NCBI GenBank assembly: GCA_017521295.1
Contig: JAFXDF010000020.1
Location: 1-64,000 of the forward strand
Direction of reading: 5' to 3'
DNA: 64,000 nucleotides
DNA from: Clostridia bacterium
Lineage (GTDB): Bacteria; Bacillota; Clostridia; Oscillospirales; Butyricicoccaceae
Shown here in pieces: positions 51,006 through 58,593 of this stretch (position 1 is its first letter; the number at the start of each line of letters is the position of its first letter). The position numbers and the translations under genes were made by a program. Below the pieces are notes generated by a model. The model had not been told where the DNA came from. It saw nothing but the letters and a program-made list of their open reading frames with translations, and made no database searches.

Positions 51006-51395
51006 TCAATCGGCAAAACCGGCGGAAAACACACCGCCAAAGCCGCCCAGAAGCAGTGCACCCATGGACAATAGCAGCCGTCCGGTTTGCATGGGGGTGG
51101 AAAACAGCAGCAGCCCGGCAATCATCATGCCGCAGCCGTAAAGCACAGCGGCCAGCAGGCCGCACATCAGCTTTTTGCCGTTTTTTCGTGCGGCTGTCCA
51201 GGCGGAAAAGAAGGCCGCAAGCCCGATGATCAGCGGCCCCAACCAGCTGCACGCACGCAACGGCAACAGCTCCCGGCTCAGGGCCAGCGCCGCGCCAAAG
51301 GTCAGCACCAGCGTGAGCACGATTCCCACAACACCGCCTAAAAGGATCCTTCCGGAAGAGATACTGCGGTCATCCGCATTCCGTGTTTTTGCCAT
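51006..51395 (-). CDS. TIGR04086 family membrane protein
   Basis: A 129-residue protein with four membrane helices after a short polar N terminus; GGVVGIVLTLVLTFGAALAL and GLLAAVLYGCGMMIAG are typical segments of the TIGR04086 family, commonly found next to yajC in Clostridia. Function is unknown. The start is ATG 51395; its GGGAGG ribosome site lies in the stem of a terminator hairpin, and seven Ts fill the space to the ATG. So its expression may be limited by that hairpin. Confidence 0.82.
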   Translation of the reverse strand: MAKTRNADDRSISSGRILLGGVVGIVLTLVLTFGAALALSRELLPLRACSWLGPLIIGLAAFFSAWTAARKNGKKLMCGLLAAVLYGCGMMIAGLLLFSTPMQTGRLLLSMGALLLGGFGGVFSAGFAD

Positions 51396-51437
51396 AAAAA
51401 AACCTCCCGCACAGTTTCTCATGAAAAACTATGCGGG
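51396..51437 (-). terminator. Terminator of yajC overlapping the next gene's ribosome site
   Basis: On the minus strand the arms CCCGCA-AGTTT (51437 to 51426) and the matching AAACT-TGCGGG (51417 to 51406) pair with one mismatch. GGGAGG follows partly within the stem (51408-51403), then seven Ts (51402-51396), and the ATG of the TIGR04086 gene starts at 51395. Confidence 0.85.
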
Positions 51438-51451
51438 AAGTTGTGCAATCA

Positions 51452-51820
51452 TTACTTGCTTTCTTCGGTCTCCTGAGCCTCGGCCTCGGCAGCCTCAACA
51501 GCCTCGGGACCTTCGCGGGTCTGGATGGCCCACTTCTTAACGGTCAGACGGGTCTTGGCAGCGCCGGTCTCGAAGGTGACTTCGTCATCCTTGACAGACA
51601 GGATGCGGCCGGTAAAGCCGCCGATGGTGACGATCTTGTCGCCGGCCTGCAGGCTGGCACGCAGCTGACGGTCGGCCTTTTCTTTCTTCTTCTGGGGACG
51701 GATCAGCATGAAGTAGAACAGAGCCACCATGATGATCAGCCAAACGATGGTAAAGGTGCCGCTGCCACCGCCGATAGCATCGCCTGCGCCGGTAGCATAC
51801 AGATTGAAGATGTTGGTCAT
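51452..51820 (-). CDS. yajC: Preprotein translocase subunit YajC
   Basis: A 122-residue accessory subunit of the Sec translocon (SecDF-YajC). One membrane helix (about 24-42) is followed by the basic FYFMLIRPQKKKEK junction and a small beta domain with GDKIVTIGGFTGRI, the family signature. A Glu/Ala-rich tail ends the protein. The start is ATG 51820, with GGAGG at the expected distance; a GTG four codons upstream overlaps that site. tgt and queA upstream match the common queA-tgt-yajC order. Confidence 0.94.
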   Translation of the reverse strand: MTNIFNLYATGAGDAIGGGSGTFTIVWLIIMVALFYFMLIRPQKKKEKADRQLRASLQAGDKIVTIGGFTGRILSVKDDEVTFETGAAKTRLTVKKWAIQTREGPEAVEAAEAEAQETEESK

Positions 51821-51850
51821 AATTGCCTCCACTGAAATAAGAATACAATC

Positions 51851-51878
51851 ATTATACCAAAAATGACTGGAAAAACAA
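51851..51878 (-). promoter_or_regulatory. Candidate promoter of yajC
   Basis: On the minus strand TTGTTT (51873-51878), a 16-base spacer and TATAAT (51851-51856), between tgt and yajC. It could add transcripts to those reading through from queA. Confidence 0.5.
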
Positions 51879-51884
51879 GGGCAA

Positions 51885-53015
51885 TCAGATTCTTTTTACG
51901 AGCTTTTCACTGTTTTCCCGGCGGAATTCTTCAAATCTGCCCTCTTCAATGGCCAGGCGGATGTCGGCCATCAGATTGTTGTAGAAATACAGATTGTGCA
52001 GGACAGCCAGACGCATACCCAGCATCTCCCCTGCTTTCAGCAGGTGGCGCACATAGCCCCGGGAGTACTTCTGACAAACCGGGCACTTGCAGTTGGGATC
52101 AATGGGACGGGGATCGGTCATATACTTGGCGTTGTTCAGATTGATGGCGCCTTCCGAAGTGAACAGATGACCGTGACGGGCATTTCGGGAGGGCATGACG
52201 CAGTCAAAGAAGTCCACGCCCCGGGCAACGGCCTCGATGATGTTGGAGGGCGTACCTACGCCCATGAGGTAGCGGGGCCGGTCGGCGGGCATGTGAGGCT
52301 CCACGGCCTCGATGATATCGTACATCACTTCGGCAGGCTCACCCACCGCCAGGCCGCCGATGGCGTAACCGGGCAGATCCATCTGTGCGATCTCCTTCAT
52401 GTGCTTGACGCGGAGATCCTTGTAGGTGCCGCCCTGGTTGATGCCCCACAGCATCTGGCCGGGGTTGACGGTGTCGGGGCGCTCTTTCAGTCGATCCAGT
52501 TCATCCTTGCAGCGCTTGAGCCAGCGGGTAGTACGGTCACAGGACTTGGCCACGTATTCATGCGGGGCGGGGTTTTCGATACACTCGTCAAAAGCCATGG
52601 CGATATCCGAGCCCAGTGCCCACTGGATGAGCATACTCTCCTCGGGGCCCATGAAGATGTGCCGACCGTCGGTGTGGGCGTTGAAATAGACGCCCTCTTC
52701 CTTGATCTTGCGCAGCACGGACAGGGAGAACACCTGGAATCCGCCGCTGTCGGTGAGGATGGGGCCATCCCAGTCCATGAACTTGTGCAGGCCGCCCAGG
52801 GACTTGACAACATCCTGGCCGGGACGCACATGCAGATGATAGGTGTTGGAAAGCTCCACCTGACAGCCCACACGGCGAAGGTCCTCGGCGGACACGCCGC
52901 CCTTGATGGCGGCCTGGGTGCCCACGTTCATAAAGACGGGGGTCTGCACGGTGCCGTGGGCGGTCTGAAACTCGCCGCGGCGTGCCTTTCCATCGGTTGT
53001 GATCAGTTTAAACAT
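51885..53015 (-). CDS. tgt: Queuine/preQ1 tRNA-ribosyltransferase
   Basis: A 376-residue enzyme that exchanges guanine 34 for preQ1 in tRNAs with GUN anticodons. DSGGFQVFSL carries the nucleophile region, VGTPSNIIEAVARGVDFFDCVMP is recognisable by GVDFFDCVMP, and the zinc site is CKCPVCQ with a later His. GGAGGAT precedes ATG 53015, which overlaps the end of rmuC by eight bases. It acts directly before QueA in queuosine synthesis. Confidence 0.97.
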   Translation of the reverse strand: MFKLITTDGKARRGEFQTAHGTVQTPVFMNVGTQAAIKGGVSAEDLRRVGCQVELSNTYHLHVRPGQDVVKSLGGLHKFMDWDGPILTDSGGFQVFSLSVLRKIKEEGVYFNAHTDGRHIFMGPEESMLIQWALGSDIAMAFDECIENPAPHEYVAKSCDRTTRWLKRCKDELDRLKERPDTVNPGQMLWGINQGGTYKDLRVKHMKEIAQMDLPGYAIGGLAVGEPAEVMYDIIEAVEPHMPADRPRYLMGVGTPSNIIEAVARGVDFFDCVMPSRNARHGHLFTSEGAINLNNAKYMTDPRPIDPNCKCPVCQKYSRGYVRHLLKAGEMLGMRLAVLHNLYFYNNLMADIRLAIEEGRFEEFRRENSEKLVKRI

Positions 53016-54225
53016 GATTATCCTCCGGTAAGCCTGCCAGAACGCTTTCATCAGGCAGGGATTCAACATTTTTCAGAGTGCGCTGGATCTGGCGGGTACG
53101 GGTGCCCACCAGCTTGTCCAGTTCGGCATTGGCCTGGTTCAGGCGGTTTTGGGTAGCCTCCAGAACGGTGGCAAACTTATCAAACTCGCCCTTGACGGCG
53201 CCCAATACCTTCCAAACCTCGCTGGAACGCTTCTGAATGGCCAGGGTGCGGAAGCCCATCTGCAGACTGTTCAGCAGGGCGCTCATGGTGGTGGGACCGG
53301 CCAGGGTCACCTTGTGCTCCCGCTGAAGCACCTCCACCATACCGGCGCGAACCAGTTCAGCGTAAAGGCCCTCCACGGGAATAAAGAGAATGGCGAAATC
53401 GGTGGTGTTGGGCGGGTCGATGTACTTGGTCTGTACATCCTTGGCAAAGCCCTTGACCCGGGTCTTGAGGGCCTTGACAGCCGTTTCCACCTGGACGGCG
53501 TCGGCGGTATCATAGGCCGCAAGCACCTGCTCATAAGCATCCAGCGGGAACTTGGCGTCGATGGGCAGCCACACCGGGCTGCCGTCATTTCCGGGCAGGC
53601 GGATGGCATACTCCACATTGGCCTGACTTCCCTGCTTGGTTGCCACATTGACGGCATATTGGTCAGGGGTCAGCAGCTGCTCCAGAATGGCGCCCAACTG
53701 CACCTCGCCCAAAACGCCGCGGGTCTTGACATTGGAAAGTACCTTTTTCAGGTCCCCTACGCCCTGGGCCAGATTCTGCATTTCGCCCAGGCCTTTGTAG
53801 ACCTGTTCCAGACGCTGGGATACCAGCTGGAAGGAATCGTTCAGCTTGCGGTCCAGGGTCTCCTGGAGCTTTTCATCCACCGTCTTGCGGATGCTGTCCA
53901 GCTGGGCCTGGTTTCCGGTCTGCATGCGTTCCAGACTTTCGCTCATGGAGCGGCGCAGATGCTCCAGCTTCTGCTCGGTCTGCATGGCAGAGCTGGACTG
54001 CTGGGCCTGGAGCTTTTCCAGCCAACCGTCCACCGACTGCAGCAAAAGATCCTGCCGGGCCAACAGCGCGGCGTCGTCCTTCTGGGTCTCCTGCAGATCG
54101 TTCTGCAGCTGGGCAAGCTGCTTTTCCAGTGCATCCATGCGCTGCAGTCTGCGGTTCTGCAAAATCAGCAGAACCAAACAAACAAGGGCAACCGCCAAAG
54201 CGGCAATCATCAGAAACCGTTCCAT
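53008..54225 (-). CDS. rmuC: DNA recombination protein RmuC
   Basis: A 405-residue protein. It has an N-terminal membrane helix (about 4-23), a long coiled coil (about 25-145, rich in Gln and Leu), and the RmuC nuclease-like domain with RGVLGEVQLGAILEQLL, LPIDAKFPLDAYEQVL and a conserved FIPVEGLYAEL. RmuC limits inversions at short repeats in E. coli. The start ATG 54225 follows the queA stop codon by one base, without a clear ribosome site, suggesting coupled translation. Its insertion between queA and tgt is unusual for the standard queA-tgt-yajC order. Confidence 0.94.
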   Translation of the reverse strand: MERFLMIAALAVALVCLVLLILQNRRLQRMDALEKQLAQLQNDLQETQKDDAALLARQDLLLQSVDGWLEKLQAQQSSSAMQTEQKLEHLRRSMSESLERMQTGNQAQLDSIRKTVDEKLQETLDRKLNDSFQLVSQRLEQVYKGLGEMQNLAQGVGDLKKVLSNVKTRGVLGEVQLGAILEQLLTPDQYAVNVATKQGSQANVEYAIRLPGNDGSPVWLPIDAKFPLDAYEQVLAAYDTADAVQVETAVKALKTRVKGFAKDVQTKYIDPPNTTDFAILFIPVEGLYAELVRAGMVEVLQREHKVTLAGPTTMSALLNSLQMGFRTLAIQKRSSEVWKVLGAVKGEFDKFATVLEATQNRLNQANAELDKLVGTRTRQIQRTLKNVESLPDESVLAGLPEDNHV

Positions 54226-54226
54226 A

Positions 54227-55255
54227 TCAGTAAATAAACATGGCGTCGCCGAAGCTGAAGAAGCGATAACGCTCCCGCACGGCCTCTTCATAAGCCTTCA
54301 GCACCTTTTCCCGGCTGCTGAAAGCCGAGATCAGCATGATCAGCGTACTTTCGGGCAGGTGGAAGTTGGTGATGATGGCGTCCAGACCCTTAAAGGTATA
54401 GCTGGGATAGATAAAAATACTGGTGCTGCCGCTGCCGGCGTGGGTCACGTGGTTTTCGTCGGTGGTGGACTCGATGGTGCGGCAGGAGGTTGTACCCACA
54501 CAGATGACCCGGCTGCCCCGGGCACGGGCGGCATTGATGCGGTCCGCGGCCTCTTCGGTGACGGTGTACCGTTCGGAGTGCATCACGTGGTCGGTGATTT
54601 CCTCCTCCTTCACCGGACGGAAGGTTCCCAGACCCACATGAAGGGTCACACGGACGATCTCCACGCCCTTTTCCTCGATCTTTTTGAGCAGTTCGGGGGT
54701 AAAGTGCAGGCCCGCGGTGGGAGCTGCGGCAGAGCCGTTATTCTTGGAATAGACCGTCTGGTATCGCTCCTGGTCGTTGAGCTTTTCCTTGATGTAGGGC
54801 GGCAGGGGCATGGTGCCCAGGCGCTCCAGGTGCTCCAGGAAGATTCCTTCGTAGCAGAACCGCACCAGGCGGTTGCCGTCGGGCTTGACGTCCTCCACCA
54901 CGGCGGTCAGCTGACCGTCACCAAAGGAAATGGTGGCGCCCTCTTTCAGACGGCGGCCGGGATAAACGATGCAGTCCCAAAGGTCCCCTTCCACGTTTTC
55001 CAGCAGAAGCACCTCCACAGCGGCACTACCGCCGCCGGTCTTCTGGCCGTAAAGACGGGCGGGCAGAACGCGGGTGTCGTTGATCACCAGGCAGTCACCG
55101 GGAACCAGATGGTCCAGAATATCATAGAAATGTTCATGCCCTACCCTGCCGGTTTTCCGGTCCAGTGTCATTAGCCGGGAGTGGTCCCGCTGAAGCAGGG
55201 GCGTTTGGGCGATCAGCTCTTCGGGCAGATCGTAGTAAAAATCAGACTTTTTCAA
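54227..55255 (-). CDS. queA: S-adenosylmethionine:tRNA ribosyltransferase-isomerase
   Basis: A 342-residue enzyme that transfers and isomerises the ribosyl part of SAM onto preQ1-tRNA, forming epoxyqueuosine. The N terminus [15 protein letters not shown] is diagnostic, followed by [28 protein letters not shown] and [10 protein letters not shown]. The start codon is TTG with GAGGCTGA upstream, 10 bases from the SpoIID-like gene. No preQ1 riboswitch was seen ahead of it. Confidence 0.96.
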   Translation of the reverse strand: MKKSDFYYDLPEELIAQTPLLQRDHSRLMTLDRKTGRVGHEHFYDILDHLVPGDCLVINDTRVLPARLYGQKTGGGSAAVEVLLLENVEGDLWDCIVYPGRRLKEGATISFGDGQLTAVVEDVKPDGNRLVRFCYEGIFLEHLERLGTMPLPPYIKEKLNDQERYQTVYSKNNGSAAAPTAGLHFTPELLKKIEEKGVEIVRVTLHVGLGTFRPVKEEEITDHVMHSERYTVTEEAADRINAARARGSRVICVGTTSCRTIESTTDENHVTHAGSGSTSIFIYPSYTFKGLDAIITNFHLPESTLIMLISAFSSREKVLKAYEEAVRERYRFFSFGDAMFIY

Positions 55256-55265
55256 TGGTTCAGCC

Positions 55266-56939
55266 TCAATTCGGATCGTAATAGTCCACTTCTACGTCGG
55301 TGAAGTAGAACTTGATAATTTCTTCAAAGTCAAAGCCTTCCTTGGCCATAGACTTGGCACCCTCCTGGCTAAGGCCGATGTTGTGGCCCGAGCCGGTGCC
55401 GGTGATGGTGTATTCACCCTTCTTATGGGTCTGCTGCTGGGGCTGGGTGATGGTGATCTCCTCAATGCCGTTGGCGGTCAGGGCTACAACCCCGTCCTCC
55501 AGGTCGATCTTCTCGGCCTTTTTACCATCGCCCTGAACGTACAGGCCGTCCAGCTCCACCTGCTTGCCGTTGATATTCACCGTCTTTTCGCCGGTATTGC
55601 CGTTGATGGTATAGCGGTGGCTTCCCACGGTGAAGCCCAGGGTGGGGCTGTTCAGCGCCGTTCTGGCCCGGTCACCGGTAAAGGTCTTGGTGGAGCCGTC
55701 CTCCAGTTCCACCGTCAACGCCAGAACATTGCCCACGTCGCTGTATTTGCTCACGTACACATCAGTAACGTCCTGAGTCACATAGCCCTTGGTCTGCAGG
55801 ATCCAGCTGATCTGGCTCAGATTGGCGGTAAAGCTGAAGGGGCGCATGCTCTCCAGATAGGTGTCCTCCACCGCCTTCAGATAGGGAATATCCTTGCCCC
55901 AAATATTGCCGCAATCCTCGGTGTAGCCGCCGCTGGAGGCGTGATAATAGGTCTGGCAGATTTCTCCGTCGTAAAGCACGAACAGGCCGTCCACGGCCTC
56001 TACGGCCGAGTCGCTGACCTCGGTGGCATTGCCGGTGCCGTAATACACCTGGCAGTCGGTGGTGTTGCAGAGGTCAAACCCCTTTGCACGGTGCTTGCTC
56101 AGGTTGTTGACGGTATAGCATTTTGCGCACAGGGCCTGGGCCTTCTGGGCCTCGATGGGCCAGCTGGGGCTGATCTCATAGGGGATGACGCCCTTGATAT
56201 AATCGGTGAGACCCACCACATTGATCACGTTGATATTATTCCCGCTGACGCGGTTATACTCAAAACCGCCGTAATAGCGGTAGCCCTTGAACCAGGTCTG
56301 CTGGCTGAAAGGCATGATGCCCAGGGGGTATTCGCCCAGCATGTCAAACTGATAGAGGATATGAGAGGTTCCGGTGACGACCACCGTATAGCAGGTGCCG
56401 TTGGGCACCCGGCGCTCCAGCTCCCAGCCGATATTGTTGGACACCCGCTCCAGAGCCGCATTGGCGTCCTCACCGCTCATGTACTGGCCAATGCGCACAC
56501 GGAAGCCCTTTGCGGTGTAGCAGAGATAGGCGTCGTAGCCTTCATCTTCCACCTCATCGATCACATCCAAGGCATCGTCCAGGTCGAAATACTCATCGAT
56601 CTGCAGGCAATAGGCGCCCACCGTGTCGCTGTAGTTGGCCAGAGGGGTATCGGAATAGTCGGTGCCGGACAGCCACAGATTGGTGTTTTTCAGAACGGTG
56701 ATCTTGTTTTCATCGTCGATCTCATAGGTGGAAACAAACTCCCGGTCTTCATCAAAATAGCCGAAGGCGTATCCGGTGTCCATGCCGGAATAGTTCTGTA
56801 GATTGGCAGCGGGCAGCGCCTTGCTGTCATAATTGAGGCCTACCTTGATGATAGGATCGTAAGTGCGGGCGGCTGCTGTATGGGGTAAAAATGCCAAAAA
56901 CAGGCATAAAACACATACCAGGGAAAGGATTTTTTTCAT
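55266..56939 (-). CDS. SpoIID/LytB-domain protein, exported
   Basis: A 557-residue exported protein. A signal peptide ([19 protein letters not shown], cleaved after about AAA) is followed by an SPOR-like repeat region (about 140-200) and a SpoIID domain (about 235-420) with [27 protein letters not shown], recognisable by [15 protein letters not shown], and [17 protein letters not shown], which holds the catalytic region. The late [17 protein letters not shown] is also typical. SpoIID cleaves glycan strands lacking stem peptides during engulfment; many paralogues serve other roles. It is the first gene of the minus-strand operon. Confidence 0.9.
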   Translation of the reverse strand: MKKILSLVCVLCLFLAFLPHTAAARTYDPIIKVGLNYDSKALPAANLQNYSGMDTGYAFGYFDEDREFVSTYEIDDENKITVLKNTNLWLSGTDYSDTPLANYSDTVGAYCLQIDEYFDLDDALDVIDEVEDEGYDAYLCYTAKGFRVRIGQYMSGEDANAALERVSNNIGWELERRVPNGTCYTVVVTGTSHILYQFDMLGEYPLGIMPFSQQTWFKGYRYYGGFEYNRVSGNNINVINVVGLTDYIKGVIPYEISPSWPIEAQKAQALCAKCYTVNNLSKHRAKGFDLCNTTDCQVYYGTGNATEVSDSAVEAVDGLFVLYDGEICQTYYHASSGGYTEDCGNIWGKDIPYLKAVEDTYLESMRPFSFTANLSQISWILQTKGYVTQDVTDVYVSKYSDVGNVLALTVELEDGSTKTFTGDRARTALNSPTLGFTVGSHRYTINGNTGEKTVNINGKQVELDGLYVQGDGKKAEKIDLEDGVVALTANGIEEITITQPQQQTHKKGEYTITGTGSGHNIGLSQEGAKSMAKEGFDFEEIIKFYFTDVEVDYYDPN

Positions 56940-56991
56940 GGGGCACCTCGTCAGTTCTTGCGTCTGTGGTAAAGAATCCAATATTTAAAAT

Positions 56992-57020
56992 ATTATACCG
57001 CAAAACCCGACATAATTCAA
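56992..57020 (-). promoter_or_regulatory. Promoter of the spoIID-queA-radA run
   Basis: On the minus strand TTGAAT (57015-57020), a 17-base spacer and TATAAT (56992-56997). Confidence 0.75.
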
Positions 57021-57059
57021 TGAAAAACGGCAGGTTCCACGAAAAAAGAAAGGCCTTTC

Positions 57060-57086
57060 ACCGATCTCTCCCCTTCTGCATAGATT
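57060..57086 (+). promoter_or_regulatory. Sigma-K-like promoter candidate
   Basis: AC at 57060-57061, a 17-base spacer and CATAGATT at 57079-57086, resembling the mother-cell sigma-K pattern AC-N16/17-CATANNNT. No sigma-A promoter is evident ahead of the gene at 57130. Confidence 0.3.
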
Positions 57087-57129
57087 GAGAATGAAGGTAT
57101 CCTTCAAATCCAATCGGGAGGTTAATGCT

Positions 57130-57996
57130 ATGCCTGAAAAGGTTTCCCCTGGCCCGCTGCGGGGCAATCCCCCGCCCCGCGAGGCTGTTTGCATCCATAC
57201 GCGAAAAGTTTATGACTCCTGCTGTGAGAAAGAGTGCCTCCGTGATCTGCGGGTCTATCTGACCGGTACATCCCAGAGCATTCTGGAAAGCGCCATCAAC
57301 GTCAAGGCAAAGAGCGCCGAACTGCTGTGGACCTCCATCGACGTGGAGCCCATCACCTATAACCGGGGCTTCTTTACGGTGGATGTGCGGTATTTCTACA
57401 AGGTGGTCTGCGAGGCCTTCTGCGGCGTTGGCCGGCCCAAGACCCTGTACGGTCTGGCCATCTTTGACAAGCGCACCGTCCTCTTCGGCAGCGAAGGCAA
57501 CGCACGGATCTTCAGCTCCAGCTATTCCTGCAACGCTTTGGATCTGCAGAATCCGGAACGCTCCAATCTGCCGGTTGCCGTTGTGGAAGTGGTGGATCCC
57601 GTTGTGCTGGGCTGCCGTATGGAGGACAGCTGCTGCTGCAACTCTGCCGTAGATGTCCCCGCCGATATCTGCGGCTGCTTTGATGACGATCTTTCCATCG
57701 GCAACGACGGCCGTCAGCTGTTCGTGACCCTGGGACAGTTCAGCATCATCAAACTGGAACGGGATGTGCAGCTGCTGATGCCTGCCTATGACTTCTGCAT
57801 GCCCCGGAAGGAATGCGCCGGTTCCTCGGAAGATCCCTGTGCCCTGTTCCAGAACTTCCAGTTCCCTGTGGATGAGTTTTTCCCGCCCAAGGAATGCGAT
57901 TTTGTTCAGAATCAGACGGGTGCCAATGCCTCCAACTGCGGTAGCACCCAGAACGGCTGCGGAAATTGCGGCTGCGGCCGCCTTTCCCGCAAGTGA
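57130..57996 (+). CDS. Cys-rich protein of unknown function, possible spore coat role
   Basis: A 288-residue protein without signal peptide or membrane helix. It begins with a basic Pro-rich segment, then KVYDSCCEKECLRDLRVYL, a core with VEPITYNRGFFTVDVRYFYKVV and FDKRTVLFGSEG, a Cys cluster DSCCCN, FSIIKLERDVQLLMPAYDFC, and ends in CGNCGCGRLSRK. The many Cys pairs, lack of export signal and possible sigma-K box suggest a spore coat or assembly protein; that is an inference. I recognise the pattern as conserved in Clostridia but know no function. GGGAGG at 57117 supports the ATG. Confidence 0.6.
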   Translation: MPEKVSPGPLRGNPPPREAVCIHTRKVYDSCCEKECLRDLRVYLTGTSQSILESAINVKAKSAELLWTSIDVEPITYNRGFFTVDVRYFYKVVCEAFCGVGRPKTLYGLAIFDKRTVLFGSEGNARIFSSSYSCNALDLQNPERSNLPVAVVEVVDPVVLGCRMEDSCCCNSAVDVPADICGCFDDDLSIGNDGRQLFVTLGQFSIIKLERDVQLLMPAYDFCMPRKECAGSSEDPCALFQNFQFPVDEFFPPKECDFVQNQTGANASNCGSTQNGCGNCGCGRLSRK

Positions 57997-58006
57997 TGGA
58001 CAACAG

Positions 58007-58038
58007 AAAAACGGCGTGACTGCGGTCACGCCGTTTTG
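58007..58038. terminator. Bidirectional terminator
   Basis: A perfect 10-bp stem (ACGGCGTGAC and its complement) with a TGCG loop, A-run before and TTTTG after, between convergent genes. Confidence 0.88.
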
Positions 58039-58039
58039 T

Positions 58040-58591
58040 TTAGTCAGTTTCCTTGAGGATCGCGTACCAGCACGCATCACAGATGCCCTGATTGTTCCGG
58101 TCTGAGGCCCGAAGGGTTGCTTCGTATTGCATGCCGCAATTCTTCATGACCGCTCCGGAATGGGGATTCCGGGGATCGTGGTAGGCGTCCACACGGCGCA
58201 GGCCAACTTCTGTAAGCAGAAAACCAATCACAGCTTTCAGCGCTTCCGTGGTGATGCCACGGTGCCACCAGGTCCTGCCGAGGCAATAGCCAACCGTGGC
58301 TTTTTCCACCCGGTTATCCAGCGCCACCACAGCGATATTGCCAACAGGCTTGTTCCCGTTATCTTTTGGCACGATAGCCCAATTGTAGTAGGCCTCTTCC
58401 CCGTAGTGCCCAGTCCAATCCTCCAAAATGGATCTGGTGACGGTTTCGCTTTCATGGGTGGGCCATGTCAGATATTTGGTCACCTCCGGGTCGGAAGCCC
58501 AGTTCTGATACATGGCATGGGCGTCGTCAGCGGCAAACGGACGAAGGATCAGCCGCGGGGTCTCCAGCACTTTGGTTCCAAGATGCTTCAT
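58040..58591 (-). CDS. GNAT family N-acetyltransferase (RimJ/RimL type)
   Basis: A 183-residue acetyltransferase. LGTKVLETPRLILRPF opens the fold, GRTWWHRGITTEALKAVIGFL is the acetyl-CoA-binding region (short form RTWWHRGITTEAL), and RNPHSGAVMKNCGM is the conserved late motif. The acetylated substrate is unknown. It ends the Nudix-AAA-GNAT run, starting two bases after the AAA gene. It closely resembles the acetyltransferase at 1295-1870 and is probably a paralogue. Confidence 0.88.
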   Translation of the reverse strand: MKHLGTKVLETPRLILRPFAADDAHAMYQNWASDPEVTKYLTWPTHESETVTRSILEDWTGHYGEEAYYNWAIVPKDNGNKPVGNIAVVALDNRVEKATVGYCLGRTWWHRGITTEALKAVIGFLLTEVGLRRVDAYHDPRNPHSGAVMKNCGMQYEATLRASDRNNQGICDACWYAILKETD

Positions 58592-58593
58592 GA

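Noticed and set aside
55256-55265. preQ1 riboswitch ahead of queA
   Set aside because: Only ten bases separate queA from the upstream gene, and no aptamer-like sequence was seen ahead of the operon either.
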